A stretch of 64,000 nt of DNA from Lachnospiraceae bacterium V9D3004. GTDB lineage: Bacteria > Bacillota > Clostridia > Lachnospirales > Lachnospiraceae. The notes beneath the pieces are model-generated. The model was not told where the DNA came from. It saw nothing but the letters and a program-made list of their open reading frames with translations, and ran no database searches. Made by a program: the position numbers and the translations under genes. The stretch's first letter is position 1, and each line of letters opens with the position of its first letter. The DNA is taken from NCBI GenBank assembly GCA_000621985.1, contig JHWW01000001.1, forward strand, positions 62,001 through 126,000, written 5' to 3'. This document shows, piece by piece, positions 51,411 to 60,279 of this stretch.

Positions 51411-51441
51411 TTGTAATAGTTCTTCATATTATAGTATAATC
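51411..51441 (+). promoter_or_regulatory. Possible promoter of the GH95 gene
   Basis: TTGTAA (51411-51416), a long 19-bp spacer and TATAAT (51436-51441). The expected start lies next to the hairpin at 51451, which would then cap the mRNA. Confidence 0.4.
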
Positions 51442-51450
51442 ATATATGGT

Positions 51451-51524
51451 CAGCACCCCATGAAAATATGAGAATTATAGTCGAAAAGCTTGCTTTTCAG
51501 ACAGAATTAACATAGGGGTGCTGA
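51451..51524. repeat. GCACCCC/GGGGTGC hairpin in the GH95 leader
   Basis: TCAGCACCCC (51451-51460) pairs perfectly with GGGGTGCTGA (51515-51524). The interior holds GAAAAGC-TT-GCTTTTC (51483-51498). The same plan recurs at 61739-61886. Confidence 0.65.
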
Positions 51525-51570
51525 TCGGATACGTATATCCTGATTCATAAAACGGGGAGGAATAAAAGAT

Positions 51571-54500
51571 ATGAAGAGTGGCAAAAAACGGGGCAAAAAG
51601 GTAATTGCCGCAGCACTTGCGGCAGCACTCGGTCTTACGATGGGAAGCAATGTGTCGTATGATGAAAAAGGAAGAGCTGATATGGCTAAAGCGGCTGAAG
51701 AAGTCGGTGCGGCAGGCAGTTCGGACGCAGAGACTGCGTTATATGATAATTATAAGGAGGTTCCGGATATGATACTTCAATACGATGAGCCTGCGACAGA
51801 ATGGGAATCGGAGGCGCTGCCTATAGGAAACGGCAATATCGGCGCAATGATATTCGGAGGAGTTGAGAAGGAACATTTTCAGATCAATGAGAGCACGGTC
51901 TGGTCGGGCGGTCCGAGTGCGAACGCTTCCTATGACGGCGGAACCAATAACCTGAGTTCGGACCAGGTTCATGAAGCACTTCAGAATGTAAGGAACAGGC
52001 TTCAGGATATGGTTAATGATTTTGCGGAAAATAAAGCAGCTCATAAGGATGAGAAAGGTAATATCATATCATATGATTATACGGATCTTACGAATGACAG
52101 CACTTTCATGAATGAACTTGATAAGTTAAAAGGCGTTAAGACCAACTTTGGTACATATCAGTCGCTTGGCGATATCGAGATCACTGATACGGATAATCCC
52201 GGCAGTAATTATTCGGGATATAAGAGAATGACCAATATCAGTAATGCGGTTCACAGTATACAGTACACTGTTGGCGGAATTGAATATAACAGAGAATATT
52301 TTATGAATAATCCTTCCAATGTGATGGTGTGCAGATTATCTGCTTCTGTGACCGGAAAGCTTAACAGGCTCATAACGTTAAGTACACAGCACAGTAAGAA
52401 GAATATACATGTTGACGGCAATTCGATCGTTATGGAAGGACAGCCTAATGACCAGAGAACCGACGGACTTAAGTTTGCACAGATAATACGTGTTATAAAT
52501 GACGGCGGAAGTATAAGTGCGGAAGGAAATAACGGAATACGCGTTCAGGGTGCGGATTCGATCGTAATAATAATGAGCGCGGCTACCAATTATAAGAGTG
52601 ATCCGTCGGAGGATTACGATTATTTCAAGGATGAAGATCCTTTGGATGAAGTAGAGACATATGTTGAAGCAGCGGAAGAAAAGGGATATGACGCATTGTA
52701 TGAGGAACATGTTGCCGATTATAAGAATCTGTTCGACAGGTGCGTGATCGATATAGGAGCCGGTGAAGTACCCGATAAAATGACTGACGAACTTCTTAAT
52801 GGTTATGATAAGACCAATTCTTATGCTGAAGACAGATATCTTGAGACACTGTTTTTCCAGTACGGCAGATATCTTCTCATAGCGAGTTCGAGAGAGTCTT
52901 CGAAAGTGCCGGCAAATCTTCAGGGTATATGGGCCGAAGGATTATCGCCCCAGTGGAATTCCGATTATCATACGAATATTAATCTACAGATGAATTACTG
53001 GCTTGCTGAACAGACGAACCTTGCCGAATGTCATACAATATCGCTTGATTATATTAATGACATGGTTGAGAAAGGAAAGATAACCGCGAAGAAATATTAT
53101 TGCAAGCAGGACGGAAGCGATGTAAGAGGATGGGTTATCCATCATGAGAATAATATATGGGGCAATACCGCTCCGAGCGACTGGACAACTGCATTTTATT
53201 TCCCGGCGGCAGCAGCATGGCAGTGTCAGGATATGTGGGAAGCTTACGCATTTTCTTCGGACAAAAAAATACTTGAAAAATATTACGATTCAATGCTTGA
53301 AGCCGCATTGTTCTGGGTAGACAATCTGTGGACGGACGAAAGAGACGGAACACTTGTGTCGAATCCGTCATATTCACCTGAGCATGGATGCTTTACAGTG
53401 GGATGCATATGCGATCATGCCATAATATGGGAATTGTTCGATGAAGTGGAGAAAGCCGCAAAGATCCTTGATAAGTCCGATGATCCGGAGATAAAGGAGA
53501 TAACGGAAGCGAAAGCTAAACTATATATGCCGAAGGCAGATACTCTCGGAGGTCAGTTCCGTGAATGGAAAGACGAGACCAAGATGGAGATCACAAACAG
53601 TGATAATCACAGACATCAGAACCAGTTATACGTTCTTCATCCAGGAACATATGTAATATGCGGAAGAAGCGAAGAAGATGATAAGCTTGCAGACGCGGCA
53701 AGGATCACTCTTGAAAAAAGAGGCGACGGAGGAACAGGATGGAGTAAGGCATGGAAGATAAATATGTGGGCAAGACTGCGTGACGGTGATCATGCGAAGA
53801 AACTTCTCAGTGAACAGCTTACCGGATCGACGCTTAAGAATCTGTTTGATACGCATCCGCCGTTCCAGATCGACGGTAACTTCGGTGCAACATCGGGTGT
53901 TGCCGAGATGCTTCTGCAGAGTCAGGGAGATTACATAGAACCGCTCCCGGCGCTTCCGGAGGATTGGGAAGACGGAAAATATACAGGCCTTCGTGCCAGA
54001 GGAAATTTTGATGTATCGGTTGAATGGAGTGATAGTGTGGCTAATGATATTATTCTGAAATCGGGAAGCGGAAATGTATGCGCATTAAAATACAGTGACA
54101 TAAGCAGATATAATGTTGTGGATGTAACAAAAGGAATAAAGGTTACTCCTACTGTTATAGATAATGATGCAATATCATTCCCGACAACTGCAGGCAGTGT
54201 ATATAAACTTACAACAGGATCTATTGAGGCATATATCAAGCCTCAGTCTGATCAGGGCAATACAGGCAATCAGGGTAACGGGACTGTTAATAACGGTGCA
54301 TTGTCAGGTAATGCAGGTACAGGTACTAACGTTCAGACCGCAGCAACGGGAACCGTACAGGATACCGCATCAAAGACGGATGCGAAAGAAAACACCGGAA
54401 AGAAGCTTAAAGCACCGTCGTTTAAGAGTATAAAAGCTTCCGGAAAGAAGACGGTTAAGATAACTCTTTCAAAGAAGATCAAAGGCGCGGACGGATATGT

Positions 54501-54696
54501 CATAAGATACAGTCTTAAGAAGGATATGAAGAAGGGTAAACAGGTATTCATAACCGGCGCAAAGAATCTTAAAAAGAAGATCGGAAAACTGAAAAAAGGT
54601 AAGAAATATTACTTCAGCGTATGTGCATATAAAAAGCAAAACGGTAAAAAAGTATTGGGAAAATGGAGTAATGTAAAAACGGTTAAGGTCAAATGA
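51571..54696 (+). CDS. Secreted alpha-L-fucosidase-type glycoside hydrolase, family 95
   Basis: A 1041-aa enzyme with a signal peptide (basic n-region, VIAAALAAALGL). GH95 landmarks are present: LPIGNGNIGAMIFGG and INESTVWSGGP at the N-terminal beta domain, NLQGIWAEGLSPQWN followed by the Asn pair in TNINLQMNYW (about 468-476), the acid Glu in SYSPEHG (about 603) and the Asp in QIDGNFGATSG (about 768). The family contains 1,2-alpha-L-fucosidases and alpha-galactosidases, so substrate is not certain. After a Gly/Asn/Thr linker (about 890-945) there is an FN3-like Lys-rich domain to the end, probably for wall or substrate attachment. There is no LPXTG. Confidence 0.92.
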   Translation: MKSGKKRGKKVIAAALAAALGLTMGSNVSYDEKGRADMAKAAEEVGAAGSSDAETALYDNYKEVPDMILQYDEPATEWESEALPIGNGNIGAMIFGGVEKEHFQINESTVWSGGPSANASYDGGTNNLSSDQVHEALQNVRNRLQDMVNDFAENKAAHKDEKGNIISYDYTDLTNDSTFMNELDKLKGVKTNFGTYQSLGDIEITDTDNPGSNYSGYKRMTNISNAVHSIQYTVGGIEYNREYFMNNPSNVMVCRLSASVTGKLNRLITLSTQHSKKNIHVDGNSIVMEGQPNDQRTDGLKFAQIIRVINDGGSISAEGNNGIRVQGADSIVIIMSAATNYKSDPSEDYDYFKDEDPLDEVETYVEAAEEKGYDALYEEHVADYKNLFDRCVIDIGAGEVPDKMTDELLNGYDKTNSYAEDRYLETLFFQYGRYLLIASSRESSKVPANLQGIWAEGLSPQWNSDYHTNINLQMNYWLAEQTNLAECHTISLDYINDMVEKGKITAKKYYCKQDGSDVRGWVIHHENNIWGNTAPSDWTTAFYFPAAAAWQCQDMWEAYAFSSDKKILEKYYDSMLEAALFWVDNLWTDERDGTLVSNPSYSPEHGCFTVGCICDHAIIWELFDEVEKAAKILDKSDDPEIKEITEAKAKLYMPKADTLGGQFREWKDETKMEITNSDNHRHQNQLYVLHPGTYVICGRSEEDDKLADAARITLEKRGDGGTGWSKAWKINMWARLRDGDHAKKLLSEQLTGSTLKNLFDTHPPFQIDGNFGATSGVAEMLLQSQGDYIEPLPALPEDWEDGKYTGLRARGNFDVSVEWSDSVANDIILKSGSGNVCALKYSDISRYNVVDVTKGIKVTPTVIDNDAISFPTTAGSVYKLTTGSIEAYIKPQSDQGNTGNQGNGTVNNGALSGNAGTGTNVQTAATGTVQDTASKTDAKENTGKKLKAPSFKSIKASGKKTVKITLSKKIKGADGYVIRYSLKKDMKKGKQVFITGAKNLKKKIGKLKKGKKYYFSVCAYKKQNGKKVLGKWSNVKTVKVK

Positions 54697-54704
54697 CCTT
54701 AACC
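54681..54704. repeat. Perfect inverted repeat spanning both convergent stop codons
   Basis: GGTTAAGGTCA (54681-54691) and TGACCTTAACC (54694-54704) are perfect 11-nt arms with a 2-nt loop. It contains the overlapping 3' ends of the GH95 and GHL10 genes and so codes for the tail of one and sits at the end of the other. Confidence 0.75.
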
Positions 54705-55978
54705 ATGCAGTAAGCTTTGCTTCCGGCAACTCCTTTGACAGTTATGCGTGCGGTTCCTTTTTTTCGGGCTTTTATGATCCCTGAAGAAGTTACCGTTGCA
54801 ACACGTTTGTTGGATGAGCGGTAGGTGAATCCTTTTCTGAATGATTTTTTAACGGATATCTTGCCTGCCAGATTATATTTTTTGCCGGATGACAGTTTTA
54901 TTGTCTTGGTTTTTATATCAAGTCCGGATAATAATTTTATATAAGAAGCGGTTTCTTTTTTGCCGGATGGTGTGAACATATACAGATAACTGAATAAGAC
55001 CATACCGTCACAACCGTATTCGCGCAGTAATTTTACATGATCGGACAGATTATGATTAGACAGGCGCCAGCCGGGATCTTCGGACCTTCTGGTGCCTGCT
55101 TTGTATAATGCAAGACCTATGTACATAGGGATTCCCTTCGTGTTAAGATCAGTCCACTCCTCAAGAGTCTGCGTATAGTATCGGACTTTTTTTCCGCCCA
55201 TCCTGTAATTATCGGACCAGTAAAGCTGTGGGATGATATAATCAACGTAACCCTTTTCCGTAAACCAGGTTTCAAGGTCGCAGCCTATGCTCTCGGCATA
55301 TTCCACATTGCCGGCAGGACTTATCCCGAACAGAATTTTTTTGTCGTATTTTTTTATGGCGGAATAGACGCTGTTTACCATATAATTAATATTGATCATT
55401 CTGTTCTCGACAGGGACTTCGTACAGCTGATTTCCTTTGTGGGCAGACGGATAAAAATAATCATCAAAATGTATTCCGTCCACATTATAATTTTTTATTA
55501 TTTCTTTGACACCGTTAACGATATGATCGGTCGTTGACTGCTTTCCCGGATCGTATATCTTGTCGGAAGTTATTCGGTACGGATTGATCCAGGCGTGAAA
55601 TTTCAGTTTATATTTGTGGCATTTTTTAATAAGGATATCAAGCGGATCGTAATCAGTGGGCTCAGGTGAGATATACTTGCACCATTTGAATTCGTCGCTC
55701 GGATATATGGCATCATCATAAGGTCTCACATGAAAATAGACGTTATTAAAATCGTATTTTTTTAGTAACGAAAACATGCGGTCGGCCGCCTCGGTGAATT
55801 CGGATTCGCTCTTATCATATAAGCCCGCGTCTTCAAAATCACAATATGAGATCCATATGCCGCGGTGCTCGGATGAGGCTTTGACAGTATCGCCATCAGC
55901 AGGTATGTATACATTACTTAGCAATAGGGAAATAATCAGAAAAAATATGGTATATTTTTTATTCCTAAAGTATAACAT
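54689..55978 (-). CDS. Secreted GHL10/DUF187-type glycosidase-like protein with Ig-like tail
   Basis: A 429-aa protein with an N-terminal signal anchor (KKYTIFFLIISLLLSNVYI). The main domain (about 35-335) is a (beta/alpha)8 barrel of the GHL10 (DUF187/FenI) type: HRGIWISYCDFED, VYFHVRPYDDAIYPS, FHAWINPYRI, VDGIHFDDYFYP, FGISPAGN and DYIIPQLYWS. The acidic residues of HFDDYFYP lie where catalysis is expected. A bacterial Ig-like (Big_2) domain follows (about 345-429; RSSNKRVATVTSSGIIKARK). Such proteins are linked to peptidoglycan or other glycans. It overlaps the convergent GH95 gene by 8 nt. The ATG at 55978 follows GGGAGG. Confidence 0.85.
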   Translation of the reverse strand: MLYFRNKKYTIFFLIISLLLSNVYIPADGDTVKASSEHRGIWISYCDFEDAGLYDKSESEFTEAADRMFSLLKKYDFNNVYFHVRPYDDAIYPSDEFKWCKYISPEPTDYDPLDILIKKCHKYKLKFHAWINPYRITSDKIYDPGKQSTTDHIVNGVKEIIKNYNVDGIHFDDYFYPSAHKGNQLYEVPVENRMININYMVNSVYSAIKKYDKKILFGISPAGNVEYAESIGCDLETWFTEKGYVDYIIPQLYWSDNYRMGGKKVRYYTQTLEEWTDLNTKGIPMYIGLALYKAGTRRSEDPGWRLSNHNLSDHVKLLREYGCDGMVLFSYLYMFTPSGKKETASYIKLLSGLDIKTKTIKLSSGKKYNLAGKISVKKSFRKGFTYRSSNKRVATVTSSGIIKARKKGTARITVKGVAGSKAYCMVKVI

Positions 55979-56324
55979 GAGGTCCTCCCGTAAATGTATT
56001 AGATAATTATCCGGCACACTGATTCGCAGGCGTGAAACACTTCGCTAGGGATCGTGATCGCGCATAAAGAAAATGTTGCTTGCGACAACCGCCTTTTTCC
56101 TCCGCTACGGTTCGTGCCAACACTGTAACACCTGTAATACCGGATACAGCGGAATACAGTATAGCATCAGATATTGGAAAAATCAACTGATGGAATGGGG
56201 TTAATATAATGAAAAGAACATTCGATATAATATATGCATAATTATGTCGTCATGCCGGAGAATGTCAATAATGACCGTATACATTATTATCCGGCGAATA
56301 AAAAATTACAAGGAGGTAGAGGTT
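55979..56324. other. 346-bp divergent intergenic region
   Basis: Holds the minus-strand promoter at 56158-56186, a leader of about 170 nt for the GHL10-type gene containing GATTCGCAGGCGTGAAA (56021-56037, a near copy of 3362-3378), and the start region of the DUF6033-like gene. Two TATAAT-like boxes (56205-56210, 56226-56231) point towards the + strand but lack a good -35. Confidence 0.4.
56158..56186 (-). promoter_or_regulatory. Promoter of the GHL10-type gene
   Basis: On the minus strand TTGATT (56181-56186), a 17-bp spacer and TATACT (56158-56163). Confidence 0.5.
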
Positions 56325-57245
56325 ATGGCGAACATTAACGGAATAGCTGCGTATCAGCAGACCGGACAGGCATGGAGTGCCGCTGAACAAAAGAAGACAA
56401 AGGAAGTTAAAGAAGCCAAGGCAAAAGATGTATCTGAAAAGACTGCAAAGGATACGGGAGCCGCAAAGAGCAGTAATGTTAAGATCACAAAATGGAATCC
56501 TCTTGTGGAAGGAAGTTCACTTATACCCACACAGAAGGATGGTTACGGACTTACGATCGGAAATGTGGAATTATCCGACAAAGCCAAAGACTATTATGAT
56601 ACACTTAAGGCAAAATATAACAATGCGGAATTCATTCTTGTAAGCAAGGATATGAAAGCACAGGTTCAGGCCAACGCTTCCGCATATGGAAATGCTAAAA
56701 AGATGGTTGTGCTCATTGATGATGAAAAGCTTGAGAGAATGGCAAATGATGAGGATTACCGCAAAAAGTATGAGGCGATCATCTCATTGTCACAGATGCA
56801 GATGGAGACCGCAAAGAACGGGCTTACAAGCAAGGGTATAAGCGTTAAGAACTTTGGAATGAGCGTTAATTCCGACGGTACGACAAGTTTCTTTGCAACT
56901 CTTGAAAAATCTTCAGATGCCCAGGCAAAGCGTATCGAAAAGCAGAAGGAACATAAGAAGGAAGAAAAGGTAAAAGAAAAGAAAAAAGCAGACAAAAAAG
57001 CAAAAGAAGAGCGCCTTGAAAAAGCGAAGGATGCAAAAAAAGAAGCAGCGGATAAGATATCAGGTGTTGAAGATGATACGGATGATATTAATACAACGGA
57101 TAATAAGGAGTATATCCAGATCACCGCATCTTCAATGGAAGAGCTTATCGACAAAGTAGCTGTATTTGCATTCAATAATTCGGCGTCTACCGTAATGACG
57201 GAAGCGGAAAAATCAGTCGGACAGAATTTTGATTTCAAGGGCTGA
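56325..57245 (+). CDS. DUF6033-like protein of unknown function
   Basis: A 306-aa soluble protein that I recognise as resembling a Lachnospiraceae family annotated DUF6033. The start ANINGIAAYQQTGQAW looks like a secretion or assembly-type N-terminus similar to flagellar hook-associated proteins. Residues 65-215 form a globular part (PTQKDGYGLTIGNVELSDKA; FILVSKDMKAQVQANASAYG). Residues 230-275 are a Lys/Glu coiled coil, and the tail is acidic then Ala/Ser-rich. The ATG at 56325 has AAGGAGG 8 nt upstream; the longer frame starting at 56244 has none. Role unknown. Confidence 0.7.
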   Translation: MANINGIAAYQQTGQAWSAAEQKKTKEVKEAKAKDVSEKTAKDTGAAKSSNVKITKWNPLVEGSSLIPTQKDGYGLTIGNVELSDKAKDYYDTLKAKYNNAEFILVSKDMKAQVQANASAYGNAKKMVVLIDDEKLERMANDEDYRKKYEAIISLSQMQMETAKNGLTSKGISVKNFGMSVNSDGTTSFFATLEKSSDAQAKRIEKQKEHKKEEKVKEKKKADKKAKEERLEKAKDAKKEAADKISGVEDDTDDINTTDNKEYIQITASSMEELIDKVAVFAFNNSASTVMTEAEKSVGQNFDFKG

Positions 57246-57343
57246 TAATATTATAATACAGAGGAAACTGCGACGCCTTAATGCAGTCCGGGCGGCGTAA
57301 AAAACTTACAGGTGAATACCTTGAGTCGGAAAGGAATGGAAGA

Positions 57344-59290
57344 ATGAAGGACGGGTTCATAAAAGTAGCGGCGGCAACGCCGGATATAAAAGTTGCAGAT
57401 TGTGAATTCAACAGGCAGAGTATAAAAAAATGTATAGATGAATGTGCCTTGAAAGGAGCAAAGATAATCGTATTTCCCGAGCTCTGCATTACAGGATATA
57501 CATGCGGAGATCTTTTTTTGCAGGACACACTTCTTGACAATGCAAAAAAGGCTCTGGCGGGACTTGTTGAAGAATCAACGGGAGTTGATGCGGTCTGCAT
57601 TGTAGGTATGCCGTTAATGAAGCAGTCCAGACTGTATAATGTTGCCGTATTATACCGGAACGGAGAGGTTCTTGGCGTTGTGCCAAAGAAAAATATCCCG
57701 AATTATTCCGAATTCTACGAGGCAAGACATTTTGCCGGCGGAAACAGTGATGTAACGTATATTAATATAACAGATATCGGTATCGGTATTCGTGATGACG
57801 ATGACCCTGATTATGATATTCCTTTCGGATGTAATATATTGTTCAAATGTATTGATATGCCCGGTGTCAATATCGCGGTTGAATTATGCGAAGATGTATG
57901 GATGCCGGTTCCGCCTTCATGCGGTCATGCAACAGCAGGGGCAACGATCGTTGCCAATCTGTCGGCAAGCGATGAGATAACAGGTAAGGATATATACAGG
58001 AAAGATCTGATCAAAGGACAGTCCGGAAGGCTTATTGCCGGATATATATATGCGGATGCGGGAGAGGGCGAATCTTCGACAGATCTTGTGTTTTCGGGAC
58101 ATAATATCATAGCCGAGAACGGAACGATACTTGCGGAGAGCGAAAGATTTAGTAACGGGTTTATCATAAGTGAGATCGACACGGGAAGGCTTGTCAGTGA
58201 GAGGCGCAGAATGACAAGTTTTCCGGTGGATGATCCTGACGAAAAAGAATATGAGATCGTTGAATTCAACATGAATATATCCGATACTGCTCTTACAAGA
58301 CGCATTGATCCGGCTCCTTTTGTGCCCGGGAATATTGACGAACGTGACAAGCGTTGCAACGAGATATTCAATATACAGTCGCTGGGACTGAAGAAGAGAC
58401 TTGTGCACACCGGCTGTAAATGTGCCGTTGTCGGCGTGTCGGGCGGACTCGATTCTACTTTGGCGCTTATTGTGACTGCGAGAGCATTCGACCTTGCGGG
58501 AATACCGAGAGATAAGATAACCGGTGTGACGATGCCGTGCTTCGGAACCACCGACAGGACGTATTCGAATGCGGTATCGCTCATTAAAGCGCTGGGTGCC
58601 ACATTTAAAGAGATAGATATCAAAGATTCCGTAAGACAACATTTTAAGGACATAGGACACGATGAAAATGAACATGATGTGACTTACGAGAACTGCCAGG
58701 CGAGAGAACGTACGCAGATTCTGATGGACATAGCCAACAAGTCGGGCGGAATGGTGATCGGAACCGGAGATCTGTCTGAACTTGCACTCGGATGGGCGAC
58801 TTATAACGGCGATCACATGTCAATGTACGGCGTGAATGCTTCCGTGCCGAAGACTCTTGTGCGTTATCTTGTATCATACTATGCCGGAGAAACGGACGAT
58901 GAAGGTTTAAGAAATATCCTGAATGATATTCTTGACACGCCGGTAAGCCCGGAACTTCTGCCACCCGAAGACGGCGTGATATCACAGAAGACCGAAGAGA
59001 TAGTAGGCCCATACGAGCTTCATGACTTCTTCCTGTATTACATGATGAGATTCGGTTTCAGACCTTCCAAGATATTCAGACTTGCCGTTAATGCGTTTGA
59101 GGGAACATATAACGAAGAAGTGATAAGTAAATGGATCAAAGTATTTTACAAAAGATTCTTTGCACAGCAATTCAAACGTTCCTGTCTTCCGGACGGCCCG
59201 AAAGTCGGTTCGGTAGCCCTGTCGCCGAGAGGAGACTGGAGAATGCCGAGTGATGCGGTCGTAAGACAGTGGCTTGAGGAACTGGATTAA
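57344..59290 (+). CDS. nadE: Glutamine-dependent NAD+ synthetase
   Basis: A 648-aa two-domain enzyme making NAD+ from deamido-NAD+ with glutamine. The N-terminal nitrilase-fold glutaminase (1-290) shows its Glu-Lys-Cys triad in VFPELCITGYT, VPKKNIPNYSEFYE and VAVELCEDVWMP. The C-terminal synthetase (about 310-648) has the ATP loop GVSGGLDSTLAL, PCFGTTDRT, ENCQARERTQILMDIAN and GTGDLSELALGW. Length suits the long bacterial type. The ATG at 57344 follows AAAGGAATGGA; the frame extends 21 codons further without support. Confidence 0.95.
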   Translation: MKDGFIKVAAATPDIKVADCEFNRQSIKKCIDECALKGAKIIVFPELCITGYTCGDLFLQDTLLDNAKKALAGLVEESTGVDAVCIVGMPLMKQSRLYNVAVLYRNGEVLGVVPKKNIPNYSEFYEARHFAGGNSDVTYINITDIGIGIRDDDDPDYDIPFGCNILFKCIDMPGVNIAVELCEDVWMPVPPSCGHATAGATIVANLSASDEITGKDIYRKDLIKGQSGRLIAGYIYADAGEGESSTDLVFSGHNIIAENGTILAESERFSNGFIISEIDTGRLVSERRRMTSFPVDDPDEKEYEIVEFNMNISDTALTRRIDPAPFVPGNIDERDKRCNEIFNIQSLGLKKRLVHTGCKCAVVGVSGGLDSTLALIVTARAFDLAGIPRDKITGVTMPCFGTTDRTYSNAVSLIKALGATFKEIDIKDSVRQHFKDIGHDENEHDVTYENCQARERTQILMDIANKSGGMVIGTGDLSELALGWATYNGDHMSMYGVNASVPKTLVRYLVSYYAGETDDEGLRNILNDILDTPVSPELLPPEDGVISQKTEEIVGPYELHDFFLYYMMRFGFRPSKIFRLAVNAFEGTYNEEVISKWIKVFYKRFFAQQFKRSCLPDGPKVGSVALSPRGDWRMPSDAVVRQWLEELD

Positions 59291-59317
59291 TACCTGTTGA
59301 AGCAAAGATATATACAA

Positions 59318-59369
59318 ACGCCGACTCGATATATACATTACGCGTATCGGGCCGGCGTGCATATTTTTT
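59318..59369 (+). terminator. Intrinsic terminator after nadE
   Basis: Arms 59318-59331 and 59345-59358 pair over 14 positions with one mismatch and one G-U, followed by GCATATTTTTT. Confidence 0.75.
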
Positions 59370-59379
59370 AAGAAATTAC

Positions 59380-59407
59380 TTGACATCCTGCAATTCGTTG
59401 ATATTAT
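59380..59407 (+). promoter_or_regulatory. Promoter of the purine genes
   Basis: Perfect TTGACA (59380-59385), a 16-bp spacer and TATTAT (59402-59407), then an 86-nt leader to purC. No purine riboswitch fold is evident in it. Confidence 0.65.
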
Positions 59408-59493
59408 AAGTATTGTGGCTAATAATGTAACAATGACAACAATGTAATACAATATTATTCGGTGTGTCAATACACATAGAAAGGACTGTTAAG

Positions 59494-60204
59494 ATGGAAA
59501 AGACAAAGCTTCTGTATGAAGGAAAAGCAAAGAAGGTATGGGAGACAGAGGATCCTGATGTACTTATCGTTGATTACAAGGATGATGCAACAGCATTTAA
59601 CGGTGAGAAAAAAGGAACAATAGTTGGAAAAGGTGTGATCAATAACCGTATGACCAATTACATGTTCAAAAAGCTCGAGGAAGCAGGAATTCCCACTCAC
59701 TATATTGAAGAGCTTAGTGACAGGGAGACGGCAGTAAAGAAAGTTGAGATCGTTGCGCTTGAGGTAATTGTAAGAAATGTTGCAGCAGGAAGCTTTTCCA
59801 AGAGACTTGGAATAGAAGAGGGTACTCCTCTTAAATGTCCTACATTAGAGTTCAGTTATAAGGATGATGCACTGGGAGATCCGCTTATAAATGATTATTT
59901 TGCGATCGCACTTGGTGTTGCGACCCGTGAAGAGATAGACAAGATCACTGAATACGTTTTCAAAGTAAATGATTTTATGCGTGAATTCTTCAAAGAATGT
60001 GGAATTGAACTTATAGATTTCAAGGTGGAATTCGGAAGGTATAAGGGCGAGATCATTCTTGCCGATGAGATATCACCTGACACATGCCGTTTCTGGGATA
60101 TCAACACAAGAGAGAAGCTTGATAAGGACAGATTCCGTCGTGATATGGGCGGTGTTGAGGACGCTTATAAAGAAGTATCAAGAAGAATCGGGCTGTTTGA
60201 GTAA
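59494..60204 (+). CDS. purC: SAICAR synthetase
   Basis: A 236-aa enzyme of de novo purine synthesis that joins aspartate to CAIR. Typical motifs: [53 protein letters not shown] and [18 protein letters not shown]. Length is standard for the compact bacterial form. The ATG at 59494 has AAAGGA 8 nt upstream. purB follows after 75 nt. Confidence 0.97.
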   Translation: MEKTKLLYEGKAKKVWETEDPDVLIVDYKDDATAFNGEKKGTIVGKGVINNRMTNYMFKKLEEAGIPTHYIEELSDRETAVKKVEIVALEVIVRNVAAGSFSKRLGIEEGTPLKCPTLEFSYKDDALGDPLINDYFAIALGVATREEIDKITEYVFKVNDFMREFFKECGIELIDFKVEFGRYKGEIILADEISPDTCRFWDINTREKLDKDRFRRDMGGVEDAYKEVSRRIGLFE

Positions 60205-60279
60205 ACTGATCATGCCGGTTAACGGCAAAGAAGCAGTTTACGACAAACAGAGTTATACATATATATACGGAGGTCAAGA

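Noticed and set aside
57917-58816. 299-codon antisense frame inside nadE
   Set aside because: A shadow of nadE codon bias; no motif or start signal.
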